The position numbers were made by a program, and so were the translations under genes. Shown here in pieces: positions 8,115-16,949 of a DNA stretch of 64,000 nucleotides (positions within the stretch are counted from its first letter, which is position 1; the number at the start of each line of letters is the position of its first letter). This DNA is from CAUZWH01 sp965224275 (lineage in GTDB: Bacteria > Pseudomonadota > Alphaproteobacteria > SHVV01). The notes below the pieces were generated by a model. It was not told the origin of the DNA. It saw only the letters and a list, made by a program, of their open reading frames with translations, and ran no database searches. The DNA lies in contig CBDCYR010000011.1 in the NCBI GenBank assembly GCA_965224275.1, positions 372,001 through 436,000 on the forward strand, in the 5' to 3' direction.

Positions 8115-9767
8115 TCAGTCCGTGCGCTGAGCGCGCTCGAGCTCTTGCTGACGCAGCTTAAAGCGTTGCAGCTTTCCGGTTTCCGTACGCGGCAGCTCAT
8201 CGACGAACTCGATCGCGCGCGGGTACTTATACGGCGCCATTTCGGCTTTGACGAAGTTTTGGAGTTCGGTTGCAAGCTCGTCGCTGCCGGCGTTATCCCG
8301 GGCGACGACAAATGCCTTGACGATGAAGCCACGCTCCTCATCGGGACTGGCAACCACGCCGCACTCTGCGACTTTGTCGTGTTCGAGCAACACCTCTTCG
8401 ACTTCCGGGCCGGAAATATTGTAACCGGCGGAAATGATCATGTCGTCGGCGCGAGCTTGAAACCAAAAGTAACCGTCCTCGTCGCGTAGATAGGCATCAC
8501 CCGGAAAATTCCAACCATCGCTCACATACCGAGCCTGATTGTCGGGGTCGTCGAGATAGCGACACCCGGTGGCGCCACGAACGGCCAATCGGCCGACGGT
8601 TCCATCGGGCACATCGTTGCCCGCGTCATCGACGACCTTGGCCTGGTATCCCAGAATGGCTTTTCCCGTGGCACCGGCGCGCGCATCATCGCCGGCCGCA
8701 GTGATAAAAATGTGCAGCATCTCGGTCGAGCCGAGCCCGTCGATAATGCGTAACCCCGTTGCTTTCTCCCATGCTTCGAAGGTGGGTTTGGGCAAGGTCT
8801 CGCCGGCCGACACGCACTTGTTGAGACTGGATATGTCGAAGCTGTCTAAAGCCTCGAGCAGGACGCGATACATGGTCGGCGCCGTGAACAACGTGGTGAC
8901 CGCCTGTTTCTGAATGGTCTCCAGAACCAGCTCTGGCGTCGCCTTTTCAACCAGTACGGTCGATGCGCCTGCGTGCATGGGAAAAGTGACCAAAGCACCG
9001 AGGCCGAATGTAAATGCGATCGGTGGCGAACCAAGAAAAACATCGGTGGACGTGGGTCGCAGTACATAGCGCGAAAACGTGTCGCATATCGTCATGATGT
9101 CGCGGTGAAAGTGCATGCAGCCTTTGGGCGAGCCGGTTGTGCCGGAGGTAAACGCGATCAGTGCGACGTCGTCGATCGAGGTTTCAACGTTGTTAAAGCC
9201 ATCCGACATCTGGGACATGATCTCATTGAGAGATGCGCTCCCGGATCCATCGTAGTAAACGACCTTTTTGAGCTTTTCGGCGCTGAGTAGGGTCTTCTTC
9301 ATGTCTTCGGCCAGGCGGGTATCGCACAACGCGTATTTGACGCGGGCCTTGTTGCAGACATACTCGAGTTCACGCGCGCGCAGCAGCGGCATCGTTGCAA
9401 CCGCGATGGCGCCTGCCTTCAGAACACCAAACCAGCAAGCGACAAACATCGGATTGTTGGGGCCGCGCAAAAGAACCCGTTCGCCCGGCACGACGCCGAG
9501 CTCGTCGCTCAAAACATTGGCGATGCGATTGGCAGTTTCGAGCACTCGGGCATAGCTCCAGGTCTCGCCTTCGAAGCTGAAACAAGCGCGCTCGCCATGA
9601 CCGGCATCGATCCAGGAATCCAATAGCTCCGCCGCGGCGTTCATGGTGGGTGGATAGGCCATCAGTTCGGGAAGGGCCGTCCAATCCATGTCGGGCCACT
9701 GCTCGCGCGGCGGCAAGTGGTCGCGTGCAAATGTATCAACATGAACCGATGGTTGTAGATCACGCAT
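8115..9767 (-). CDS. Acyl-CoA ligase, benzoate/2-aminobenzoate-CoA ligase-like
   Basis: AMP-forming ligase that activates a carboxylic acid to its CoA thioester. The 550-residue protein has the phosphate loop FTSGTTGSPKG, the GLGSTEM adenine motif, the hinge FQARADDMIISAGYNI and the catalytic lysine in RTETGKLQRF. Overall layout matches the benzoate/2-aminobenzoate-CoA ligase group rather than PaaK, which is about 100 residues shorter. It sits upstream of paaFGJ homologues and downstream of an acyl-CoA dehydrogenase, as in 2-aminobenzoate (abm) clusters of Azoarcus, but the characteristic monooxygenase/reductase is absent here. Substrate uncertain. Confidence 0.72.
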   Translation of the reverse strand: MRDLQPSVHVDTFARDHLPPREQWPDMDWTALPELMAYPPTMNAAAELLDSWIDAGHGERACFSFEGETWSYARVLETANRIANVLSDELGVVPGERVLLRGPNNPMFVACWFGVLKAGAIAVATMPLLRARELEYVCNKARVKYALCDTRLAEDMKKTLLSAEKLKKVVYYDGSGSASLNEIMSQMSDGFNNVETSIDDVALIAFTSGTTGSPKGCMHFHRDIMTICDTFSRYVLRPTSTDVFLGSPPIAFTFGLGALVTFPMHAGASTVLVEKATPELVLETIQKQAVTTLFTAPTMYRVLLEALDSFDISSLNKCVSAGETLPKPTFEAWEKATGLRIIDGLGSTEMLHIFITAAGDDARAGATGKAILGYQAKVVDDAGNDVPDGTVGRLAVRGATGCRYLDDPDNQARYVSDGWNFPGDAYLRDEDGYFWFQARADDMIISAGYNISGPEVEEVLLEHDKVAECGVVASPDEERGFIVKAFVVARDNAGSDELATELQNFVKAEMAPYKYPRAIEFVDELPRTETGKLQRFKLRQQELERAQRTD

Positions 9768-9814
9768 CGTTTGCTGGTCTCCTCATCACGGTTGTCCGGT
9801 CGTCAATCGTTGCA

Positions 9815-11014
9815 TCAATAGCTCGCGGCCGGTTTTTGACCCACGTTTTCGCGATGCTCTTTAAGAACTTGGCCGGCAATGATCAGCTTCTGTATATCGT
9901 TCGCGCCTTCATAGATCCTGAGCGCACGCACCTCGCGATAAAGCCGTTCGATTGCCGTGCCCGCGACGACACCGCGCCCGCCATGAATCTGCAACGCTGA
10001 ATCTGCCACCCGCTGCGCCGCTTCGGTGGCGTAGTATTTTGCCATCGATGCCTCGCGAGTGACGCGGTCGGCCTGGGTATCGCGTACCCACGCCGACCGG
10101 TAGATCAACAACGCAGCGGCATCGACGTCGATTGCCATCTGGGCGATTCGATCCTGCACCATCTGAAAGTCGGCCAGGGTTTGGTCGAAGGCCTCACGCC
10201 GATCGGCATAGGCAACGGCTTCGTCGAGCGCACGTCGTGCGAAGCCAAGCGCGGCCGCGCCAACCGTTGCGCGAAAAATATCAAGCGTTGCCATGCCAAT
10301 TTTGAACCCGTCGCCCGGAGCGCCGAGAAGATGGGAGCGTGGAACCCGGCAATCTTCGAAGGCGAGGGAGCCGATCGCGTGCGGCGCCAGCAACTCCTGT
10401 CGTTCACTGACCGCCAGGCCGGGGTTATCGGCATCGACCACAAACGCGCTGAGCCCTTTGGCACCGGCGTCGGCGGTGCGGGCAAAGACGACATAATGGT
10501 CGGCGATACCGGCGTTGGAGATAAAGGTCTTGCGCCCGTTAAGAACGAACCCATTGCCATCTTCGGTGGCGCTGGTGCGCATCGCCGCGACGTCCGATCC
10601 GCCGTCTGGTTCGGTCATCGCGAACGCGGCGATCTGATTTCCCGTTCGCACCTTGGGCAGGTACGCGTCTTTCAGCGCCTCGCTGCCGGCCAGCGTAATC
10701 GATCCCGAGCCCAGTCCTTGCATCGCGAACGCGACATCTGCGATGCCGGAATAGCGCGCTAGGGTCTCGCGAATGAGACAGATGCTGCGGACATCGAGCT
10801 TTTCGCGAGCGCCGCCATAAGCGGCGGGTACCGAATAGCGCAACCACCCGGCATCGCCAAGTGCATGTGCAAAATCCCGGGTGAGTTGTTCGACATCGTC
10901 CTCACCGCTTTCGCGGGCACCAACCTCCGCCTCGGCCCAGGCCGCGATTTCGGTCGCCAGCTGGCGATGGTCGTCGTCGAAAAATGGCCAATCGCGAAAG
11001 CTGATATCAGCCAT
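9815..11014 (-). CDS. Acyl-CoA dehydrogenase
   Basis: FAD-dependent dehydrogenase introducing an alpha,beta double bond into an acyl-CoA. The 399-residue protein has the FAD-binding AMTEPDGGSD and FISNAG motifs, the QIHGGRGVV segment and the catalytic glutamate in IYEGANDIQ. The start overlaps the upstream hydratase stop (TAATG), indicating tight coupling. With the hydratase, SDR and thiolase it completes a beta-oxidation spiral. Electron transfer flavoprotein genes are not nearby. Confidence 0.85.
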   Translation of the reverse strand: MADISFRDWPFFDDDHRQLATEIAAWAEAEVGARESGEDDVEQLTRDFAHALGDAGWLRYSVPAAYGGAREKLDVRSICLIRETLARYSGIADVAFAMQGLGSGSITLAGSEALKDAYLPKVRTGNQIAAFAMTEPDGGSDVAAMRTSATEDGNGFVLNGRKTFISNAGIADHYVVFARTADAGAKGLSAFVVDADNPGLAVSERQELLAPHAIGSLAFEDCRVPRSHLLGAPGDGFKIGMATLDIFRATVGAAALGFARRALDEAVAYADRREAFDQTLADFQMVQDRIAQMAIDVDAAALLIYRSAWVRDTQADRVTREASMAKYYATEAAQRVADSALQIHGGRGVVAGTAIERLYREVRALRIYEGANDIQKLIIAGQVLKEHRENVGQKPAASY

Positions 11015-11835
11015 TAATTGCCTTCGAAGACAGGTTTTTCTTTGTTGATGAAGGCATGGTAGGCGCGATGGAAATCTTGGGTCTGCATACAGATAGCCTG
11101 CATTTCCGCCTCCGCCTCAATCGCATCATCGATGCCCATGTCCCATTCTTGATGCAGGGCATTCTTGGTCATGGCATGGGCAAATGTCGGGCCAGCGGCG
11201 AGGGTTCCGGCGAGCTTCTGGGCCTCGCTCACAAGCGCGTCCGGTTCGCACAGACGATTGAAGAAGCCCCACCGCTCCGCTTCCTCGCCGGCCATCGAGC
11301 GACCCGTATAAAGCAACTCCGATGCGCGACCGTGGCCGACGATCCGCGGCAGCATTGCACATGCTCCCATGTCGCATCCAGCCAGGCCGACGCGCACGAA
11401 TAGGAAAGCGACTTTGGCGCGAGGGGTCCCATACCGCATGTCGGCAGCCATCGCGACACAAGCGCCCGCGCCGGCACAAATGCCGTCGATTGCAGCGATA
11501 ATTGGTTGCGGGCAGGCCCTGATCGACTTGATTAGTTCACCGGTCATGCGTGTGAAGGCCATCAATTCGGGCATCGCCATTTTTATGAGCGGTCCGATAA
11601 TTTCGTTGACGTCACCGCCCGAGCAAAAGTTGCCTTCGGCGCCGGTCACCACGACGGCGCTCACATCGTCAACGCGCGCCAGTTTGCGAAAGGTTTGACC
11701 GAGTTCGTCGTAGGACTCCAGCGTCAGTGGGTTCTTTTTCTCGGGCCGATCGAGCGTGACCGTTGCGACACGGTTATCGACTTCCCAGCGGAAGTGCTGG
11801 GGGGAGAAATCCGCTGCTTTAAGATCTTTCTTCAT
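11014..11835 (-). CDS. Enoyl-CoA hydratase family protein
   Basis: Crotonase-fold enzyme distinct from the paaF/paaG homologues. It has the oxyanion loop NFCSGGDVNEI and the GICAGAGACVAMAAD and FVRVGLAGCDMGACAMLP segments. At the first glutamate position of classical hydratases it has alanine (GAGACVA), so hydration by the usual mechanism is doubtful. Homologues accompany aryl-CoA ligases in aminobenzoyl-CoA-type clusters. The ATG at 11835 is preferred over an upstream TTG that would add 15 residues with no ribosome site. Confidence 0.72.
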   Translation of the reverse strand: MKKDLKAADFSPQHFRWEVDNRVATVTLDRPEKKNPLTLESYDELGQTFRKLARVDDVSAVVVTGAEGNFCSGGDVNEIIGPLIKMAMPELMAFTRMTGELIKSIRACPQPIIAAIDGICAGAGACVAMAADMRYGTPRAKVAFLFVRVGLAGCDMGACAMLPRIVGHGRASELLYTGRSMAGEEAERWGFFNRLCEPDALVSEAQKLAGTLAAGPTFAHAMTKNALHQEWDMGIDDAIEAEAEMQAICMQTQDFHRAYHAFINKEKPVFEGN

Positions 11836-11899
11836 GCAGTCCGCTTTCGTGAGACGACAAATCGTGAGGGGAGAATTCAAGACGTAACGGCGGGACCGG

Positions 11900-12727
11900 T
11901 TACGACATCACCTCACCCCCAGCAATGGGAATCGCCTGACCGGTGATCGAGGCCGAGCCGGGTTGGCACAACCACCCCACCACGGCGGCGACCTCCTCTG
12001 GCTCGATCAACCGGCCCTGAGGATTGGTCGCGGTTAGGCTCTTCAAAGCCTCATCCTTCGAGCGGCCGGTTTTCTCGACGATATTGTCCAGCGCGGTCGT
12101 GACGATATTGGTGTCGGTGAAACCGGGGCAGACGGCATTAACCGTGACACCGGTTTTTGCGAGTTCGAGTGCGAGCGCGCGCATCAAGCCAATAACGCCA
12201 TGCTTCGAAGCGCAATACGCGGCGCAATAGCGATAGGGAATCAAACCAGCCGTCGACGCCGTGATGACGATGCGACCCCACCCGGCATCCACCATTGAGG
12301 GGACGGCTCGGCTCAGGCATAGGAAGGCACCGTTGAGATTGATATCGATAATCCGCTGCCAGAAATCGGGATCGGTTTTGGCGAACGGTGCGGTACTGGC
12401 GACGCCGGCATTATTGATCAGAATCTCCGGCGCACCCATCGCGTCTTCAGCCTGTTTGAAGGCATCATCGATTGATGTGGCGCTGGTGACATCGGCGACC
12501 ACGGAGAATGTGTTAACGCCTAGGGTATCGGTGAGCCGGCTCGCCTGATCCGCGGCCGCCTCGGCGTTAACGTCGAGGATCGTTACGTTAGCTCCGAGGC
12601 GCGCCACCTCGCTGGCGATCGCCGCACCAATGCCGGCGCCCCCACCTGTAACGAGCGCGTGGCGACCGGCAAGAGATTGCTCGGTCGGCCCGCTGTCTGG
12701 TGATTGTGTTGAAGTTGTCTCGCTCAC
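11900..12727 (-). CDS. SDR family oxidoreductase, 3-hydroxyacyl-CoA dehydrogenase-like
   Basis: NAD(P)-dependent short-chain dehydrogenase with cofactor motif TGGGAGIG, NNAGV, the catalytic serine region ITASTAG and YCASK. Asp in ILDVNAE after the second strand suggests NAD preference. In this operon it most likely oxidises the hydroxyacyl-CoA made by the hydratase. It is the first gene of the catabolic group and lies 55 bases downstream of the Lrp-like gene. Confidence 0.78.
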   Translation of the reverse strand: MSETTSTQSPDSGPTEQSLAGRHALVTGGGAGIGAAIASEVARLGANVTILDVNAEAAADQASRLTDTLGVNTFSVVADVTSATSIDDAFKQAEDAMGAPEILINNAGVASTAPFAKTDPDFWQRIIDINLNGAFLCLSRAVPSMVDAGWGRIVITASTAGLIPYRYCAAYCASKHGVIGLMRALALELAKTGVTVNAVCPGFTDTNIVTTALDNIVEKTGRSKDEALKSLTATNPQGRLIEPEEVAAVVGWLCQPGSASITGQAIPIAGGEVMS

Positions 12728-12782
12728 CCGCCGAAATTAGTTGACGACCTCCGCCTGCGCAAGGGGCCGGTTGGCGGCTGCG

Positions 12783-13022
12783 TTAGGAAAAAGCTTTGAA
12801 CGTAATCAGGGTGAAGGTGTCCCTAATCCCGTCGATGATCTGGACCTTCTCGGTAACAAACTGGCCCACATCCTGGGATTCGTCGAGGTAGCACTTCAGC
12901 AGCAAATCGTGCTGTCCGGAGACCGAGTAAACCTCCGATACCTGTTCGGTTTGCACCGCTTGATCGGCGACCTTGTAGGTTTCACCAAGCTCGCACTTCA
13001 CCATTATGAAGATCGTCTGCAT
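12783..13022 (-). CDS. Stand-alone Lrp/AsnC ligand-binding (RAM) domain protein
   Basis: A 79-residue protein consisting only of the C-terminal effector-binding domain of Lrp/AsnC regulators (IFIMVKCELG start, VYSVSGQHDLLLK core, ending ITFKAFS). It has no helix-turn-helix. Such single-domain proteins bind amino acids or modulate full-length Lrp homologues. Its ATG begins one base past the helicase stop, so it is translated from the same message. Confidence 0.8.
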   Translation of the reverse strand: MQTIFIMVKCELGETYKVADQAVQTEQVSEVYSVSGQHDLLLKCYLDESQDVGQFVTEKVQIIDGIRDTFTLITFKAFS

Positions 13023-13023
13023 A

Positions 13024-14496
13024 TCAGGAATCCCCGTCGCGGGGGCCGCTCTTGGTTGGTAGTGGTCGTTTCATGAAGTCAGGAACATGAGCGCCCATAC
13101 CGATCGTCGTTTCTTCAGCCTCTGAGGCCATTTCATCAACACGCGGCGTCGTTCGGCTCTTCCGCTGTCTCGGCTTGCGATCTCTTTGTTTCGGCTTGTT
13201 CTCGTCTTTGGGCCTGTCGACAACCGCAGGTGAGGTACTTTTTGCGGCACTATTACCGTTCGGTCGTTGTCGCCGTGGATTGTCGCGGACACTGGCTCCG
13301 CCACCTCCTGCCGGTTGACGGCGGCGGCGTCCACGCGAACCGCGTTTGCGACCACTTTCGTCGAAGGAGAGGTTCGAGATTTCCGCCAGTTCAATGTGCG
13401 GGATCTCAAGGTTCATCATTTTCGAGATTTCCGCGACGTAGTCGCCGTCATCTGGTGTCGCCAGTGTGAACGCCCGCCCGGCGCGCCCCGCCCGCGCTGT
13501 TCGGCCGATGCGATGGACATAGTCTTCGGGATTGGTGGGTACATCGAAGTTGATCACGCAGGGCATCTCGGAGATGTCGAGGCCGCGCGCGGCGACATCG
13601 CTTGCCACGAGGAAGGCGACATCGCCGTTCTTAAATCGCTGAAGGGTGTCTAGCCGCACGGGTTGTGACAGGTCACCGTGTAGTGCCGCCGAACTGAACC
13701 CGTGCTTGGTCATTGATTTGTGCAGGATGTCGACGTCCTTCTTGCGGTTGCAGAAGATCAGCGCGCTTTCGACATTGCGGTCGGAAAGAATCAGGCGTAA
13801 CGCCTCGCGCTTGTCCTCGGCTTCGATGATCGCCAGGCCTTGTTCGACCGTGTCGACCGTCGACGCAGGTGGCGACACTGCTATCTCGCGCGGATTCATC
13901 ATGAAACGACTGGCGAGATTACGGATCTCAGGCAGCAAGGTCGCCGAAAACAGCAAAGTTTGGCGCAAGGGTGGCAGCAACGCGATAATACGCTCGACAT
14001 CAGGTATGAAGCCCATGTCGAGCATTCGATCGGCCTCGTCAATGACCAGGACTTTGATGTCTGAAAGAACCAGCCGTCCGCGCTCAAAATGATCCAGCAA
14101 GCGTCCTGGAGTCGCGATGAGCACGTCGGCTCCGCGGTCGATGACTTTGTCTTGATCTCCGAACGAGAGCCCGCCTATCAAGAGGGCTTTTGACAACTTT
14201 ACGTGCGCACCGTAGATGTCGAAATTCTCGGCGACCTGCATCGCGAGTTCGCGGGTCGGCTCAAGAATGAGCGACCTGGGCATCCGCGCACGGGTGCGAC
14301 CACCGGCCAGAATCTCGAGCATCGGCAGTACGAAGGATGCGGTTTTCCCCGTGCCCGTCTGGGCACTTGCCAGCAAGTCACGGCCTTGCAGGATCTGAGG
14401 AATTGCTTGTTCTTGGATCGGCGTCGGCTCGTTATAGCCGGCGTCCGTGACGCCCTTAAGTACGGCGGCGTCCAGGCCGAGATCAGAGAAAGTCAT
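13024..14496 (-). CDS. DEAD-box RNA helicase, RhlE-like
   Basis: ATP-dependent RNA helicase for rRNA or mRNA remodelling. It carries the Q motif (EPTPIQEQA), AQTGTGKT, PTRELA, TPGRL, DEAD, SAT, ARGLD and HRIGRTARAGR, followed by a long Arg/Lys/Gly-rich tail that would bind RNA. The ATG at 14496 (MTFSDLGL, the usual family start) is chosen over a TTG five codons upstream. It is the promoter-proximal gene of the minus-strand run, just before the IS-disrupted lipoprotein gene. Confidence 0.88.
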   Translation of the reverse strand: MTFSDLGLDAAVLKGVTDAGYNEPTPIQEQAIPQILQGRDLLASAQTGTGKTASFVLPMLEILAGGRTRARMPRSLILEPTRELAMQVAENFDIYGAHVKLSKALLIGGLSFGDQDKVIDRGADVLIATPGRLLDHFERGRLVLSDIKVLVIDEADRMLDMGFIPDVERIIALLPPLRQTLLFSATLLPEIRNLASRFMMNPREIAVSPPASTVDTVEQGLAIIEAEDKREALRLILSDRNVESALIFCNRKKDVDILHKSMTKHGFSSAALHGDLSQPVRLDTLQRFKNGDVAFLVASDVAARGLDISEMPCVINFDVPTNPEDYVHRIGRTARAGRAGRAFTLATPDDGDYVAEISKMMNLEIPHIELAEISNLSFDESGRKRGSRGRRRRQPAGGGGASVRDNPRRQRPNGNSAAKSTSPAVVDRPKDENKPKQRDRKPRQRKSRTTPRVDEMASEAEETTIGMGAHVPDFMKRPLPTKSGPRDGDS

Positions 14497-14585
14497 TAAG
14501 GCGGTGGACAACGATAGTTGTTAGTAAGCGGCGCTTGCTTGGGCCACCCCTTACTAACACTGCGAATGGCTGTGTGGCTAGCGGG

Positions 14586-14763
14586 CTATAGGCATAGGCG
14601 AAATACGCCGGTGCAGCGACCTTCTCGGAACTTGTCTCGATTATTGGGTAGCAGTAATCCTGCCAGGGTTTGGTCGAGCACGGACTGCAGGTCTCGACCC
14701 CGCCCATCGATTTCGGAAAGTGGGCGCTCGCCGGTGCAAAACGCGGCATGCAAGCGCACTGTC
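14586..14763 (-). pseudogene. 3' part of lipoprotein gene split by IS5
   Basis: Reading the minus strand from the left IS5 border gives RLHAAFCTGERPLSEIDG and then a C-terminal tail to a TAG. The neighbouring lipoprotein at 16157-16762 has RVHAAFCASQRPLSEIDG at the same place. Removing the IS and one copy of the TGA duplication joins this piece in frame to the 5' part at 15712-16178. It is therefore the missing C-terminal third of that gene, separated by the insertion. Confidence 0.85.
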
Positions 14764-14766
14764 TGA

Positions 14767-15711
14767 GAGTCCGACTCGAAACTCTATGTTTGATAACAGT
14801 ACCTTGCGAGCCGCCTTGTGAGGAGTCGGATGTTGGCGACAAGAATCCATGCCTGTGCGGAGGCGATTGATTTCTCCCAATCCTTGGCCAGTCGACGGCA
14901 TCGGTTGAGCCAGGCGAAGGTCCTCTCGACGACCCATCGTCTGGGCAGGAGCTCGAAGCCCTGGGCGGTGTCTGAGCGCTTGATGATCTCGAGCTTCCAG
15001 CGGCCGATGTCCTCAAGGGCGCCCTCGAGTTTCGGTCCCGCGTAGGCGGCGTCGGCGAAGAGGTGACGCAGCCGGGGGAAGCGATGACGGATCGATTTGA
15101 GGACCTCGGGCGCGCCGTCGCGGTCCTGGATATCGGCTGCGTGCACGATCAGGCCGACCAGCAGGCCGAGTGTATCGGTGACGATGTGACGCTTGCGGCC
15201 CTTGATCTTCTTGCCCGCGTCATAGCCCCGAACACCACCGCTTTCCGTGGTTTTCACGCTCTGGCTGTCGATCACCCCGGCGCTCGGGCCGGCCTCGCGT
15301 CCTTCCTCGGGCCGGCCTCGCGTCCCGGGCCGCCATGACCAGGTGATGGTTGATGCTCTCCAGCAGGCCGTTGGAGCGCCAGTCGTAGAAATAGCGCTGG
15401 ACCGTGGAAGGCGGAGGGAAGTCGTTCGGCAACATCGCCCACTGGCAGCCCGTCGAGGCCATGTACATGACCGCATCCATGACATGGCGCAGGTCCGTCG
15501 TCCTCGGCCGGCCGATCTTCTTGCGCGGCGGCATGAGCGGCGCGATCAACGCCCACTCTCGATCCGTCAGGTCGCTTGCGTAGCGCCCGCCACGGCGCTC
15601 ATAATTCGGGCGAGTGATTTCGGTCCACATGTTGTGCCTCCTCGTTTGCTTTGACACAACCGAGTAAGCCACAACCGACTGAAATCACTCAACTAGTTTC
15701 GGGTTGGCCTC
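14767..15711 (-). mobile_element. IS5-family (IS1031-like) insertion sequence with TGA target duplication
   Basis: Imperfect terminal inverted repeats read inward as GAGTCCGACTCGAAACT on the left and GAGGCCAACCCGAAACT on the right. The 3-base duplication TGA (14764-14766 and 15712-15714) fits the TNA duplications of the IS1031 group. The element is 945 bp with one frameshifted transposase, and it interrupts a lipoprotein gene. Confidence 0.88.
14784..15630 (-). pseudogene. IS5-family transposase, frameshifted by a 23-bp tandem duplication
   Basis: DDE transposase split over two frames. The first part, from the ATG at 15630 (GAGGAGG ribosome site), reads the N-terminal SDLTDREWALIAPLMP region to about 15,300. 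The second continues from GVIDSQSVKTTESGG through the ADAAYAG and VVERTFAWLNR motifs to 14784. At the break a 19-base sequence occurs twice, 23 bases apart (15284-15302 and 15307-15325). Deleting one 23-base unit restores a single frame, so this copy is probably inactive by itself. A programmed frameshift is less likely because the duplication explains the break. Confidence 0.85.
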
Positions 15712-16178
15712 TGAGAGGCTTCCGAGGTCTCGATGCCATCGAGATCTTCGCATGCTTCACCGAAAGATAGTGGGCTGGCGGGGTTAAAAATCAGTACCAG
15801 GCGGTAGCCGCGTCGCGAGGTGGCGGTTGATACCAAGGTGAAATCGGTGCGTTGGTGCCAAGGCGGCAAGCGCAGCATCGGCTGTAATTCGTTGCCGTCG
15901 CTTAACGACTTATCCGTGAACGGTGACCCGAGCAGGATCGTAGGCAGGCCGTTCTCGTGGCCGGCCCGCCACACCAGCGCTGGATCATAAACCGGCGAAA
16001 GCGTCGCAAATGCGTCGGTTTGCGCAACCGGCGTACAGGCTTGTACAAACCACAGCGTGGCCAGCATCGCGACGCCAAGAGCGCATGTTCTCGGCTTGCG
16101 GAGCTTACGACCGGCTAGATTTACTTGCCCTGGCGGGGCCGCAGACACTGGTCTCGCTAGCAACTTGGCCGATTGCAC
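15712..16178 (-). pseudogene. 5' part of lipoprotein gene split by IS5
   Basis: N-terminal two-thirds of a secreted lipoprotein. It has a basic start, a hydrophobic stretch and a lipobox-like VQAC near residue 48, then a domain shared with the upstream gene (TLSPVY, RGYRLVLIFN, SFGEACEDLDGIET). After IETSEAS the frame runs into the IS5 end and stops. The GTG start is uncertain and the 5' end overlaps the upstream paralogue. Function unknown; the family appears here as a tandem pair. Confidence 0.8.
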
Positions 16179-16762
16179 CCGTCATCATTCTCGAAATTAC
16201 GCGGTGGCAGCAGTTGATCGATCGTGTCAGCCAACAGGCGCCTAAATTCCGGATCGTCGAGCCCACTGGCGTTGACTGTACCGTCAATTTCTGACAATGG
16301 CCGCTGACTCGCGCAAAACGCAGCGTGAACCCTAGTCAATCCGGTGCTCGGACCCGTCTCGATTTCGTCCAGGTCAAGGCACGCGTCGCCGAACGAGACC
16401 GGGCGGCGGGAGTTGAAGATTAGGACGATCCGATAGCCCTTACGCCGTTGATCCTTCGAATAGGCGACGAATTCGCCCGCCTGGTGCCACGCCGGCATCC
16501 GTAGGCTCGCGAGAATCGACTTATTCGCTTGTGCCGGCGCAACGCTGAACGGATTGCCGTGAATAACCGTCCGCAAGCCGTCTTTGGTCGCGTACCAAAC
16601 CGAGGTTGGCGCATAAGCAGGCGATAGGGTCGGGAACGCATCGGTCACCGAGGAGCTAATGCCGGAACATGCGGTGATCGCAAATACGCAGGCAAAAGCC
16701 GCGAAACGAAGTGTGTATTTCATTGAACGAAGCCGCTCCACGGCAGTTTTTGCTTCAGACAT
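16157..16762 (-). CDS. Predicted lipoprotein of unknown function (intact paralogue)
   Basis: A 201-residue protein with an N-terminal signal and lipobox ITAC (Cys at about residue 32). The mature domain contains TLSPAYAPTSVW, YRIVLIFNSRRPVSFGDACLDLD and HAAFCASQRPLSEIDG. Two conserved cysteines could form a disulfide. The ATG at 16762 has a strong AGGAGGAAG site eight bases upstream. It is followed by the IS5-disrupted paralogue, so the pair arose by tandem duplication. I do not recognise the family. Confidence 0.7.
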   Translation of the reverse strand: MSEAKTAVERLRSMKYTLRFAAFACVFAITACSGISSSVTDAFPTLSPAYAPTSVWYATKDGLRTVIHGNPFSVAPAQANKSILASLRMPAWHQAGEFVAYSKDQRRKGYRIVLIFNSRRPVSFGDACLDLDEIETGPSTGLTRVHAAFCASQRPLSEIDGTVNASGLDDPEFRRLLADTIDQLLPPRNFENDDGCNRPSC

Positions 16763-16949
16763 TGAGCCTTCCTCCTAATGTGCAGCGCTTGTTTCCGGGT
16801 GTTGGAGTGCCGGATTTGTGTCGGATCCCGGGTGCCGGTTCCGCAATCTAAGAGCCTACCTGTTTTCTGGTTTCCCACGGTTAGCATCGACCCCACTGAT
16901 GGCCAGCCCCGGATTGTCCGGTGGAGCGCCGTTCAGGCCAGGGAGATCG

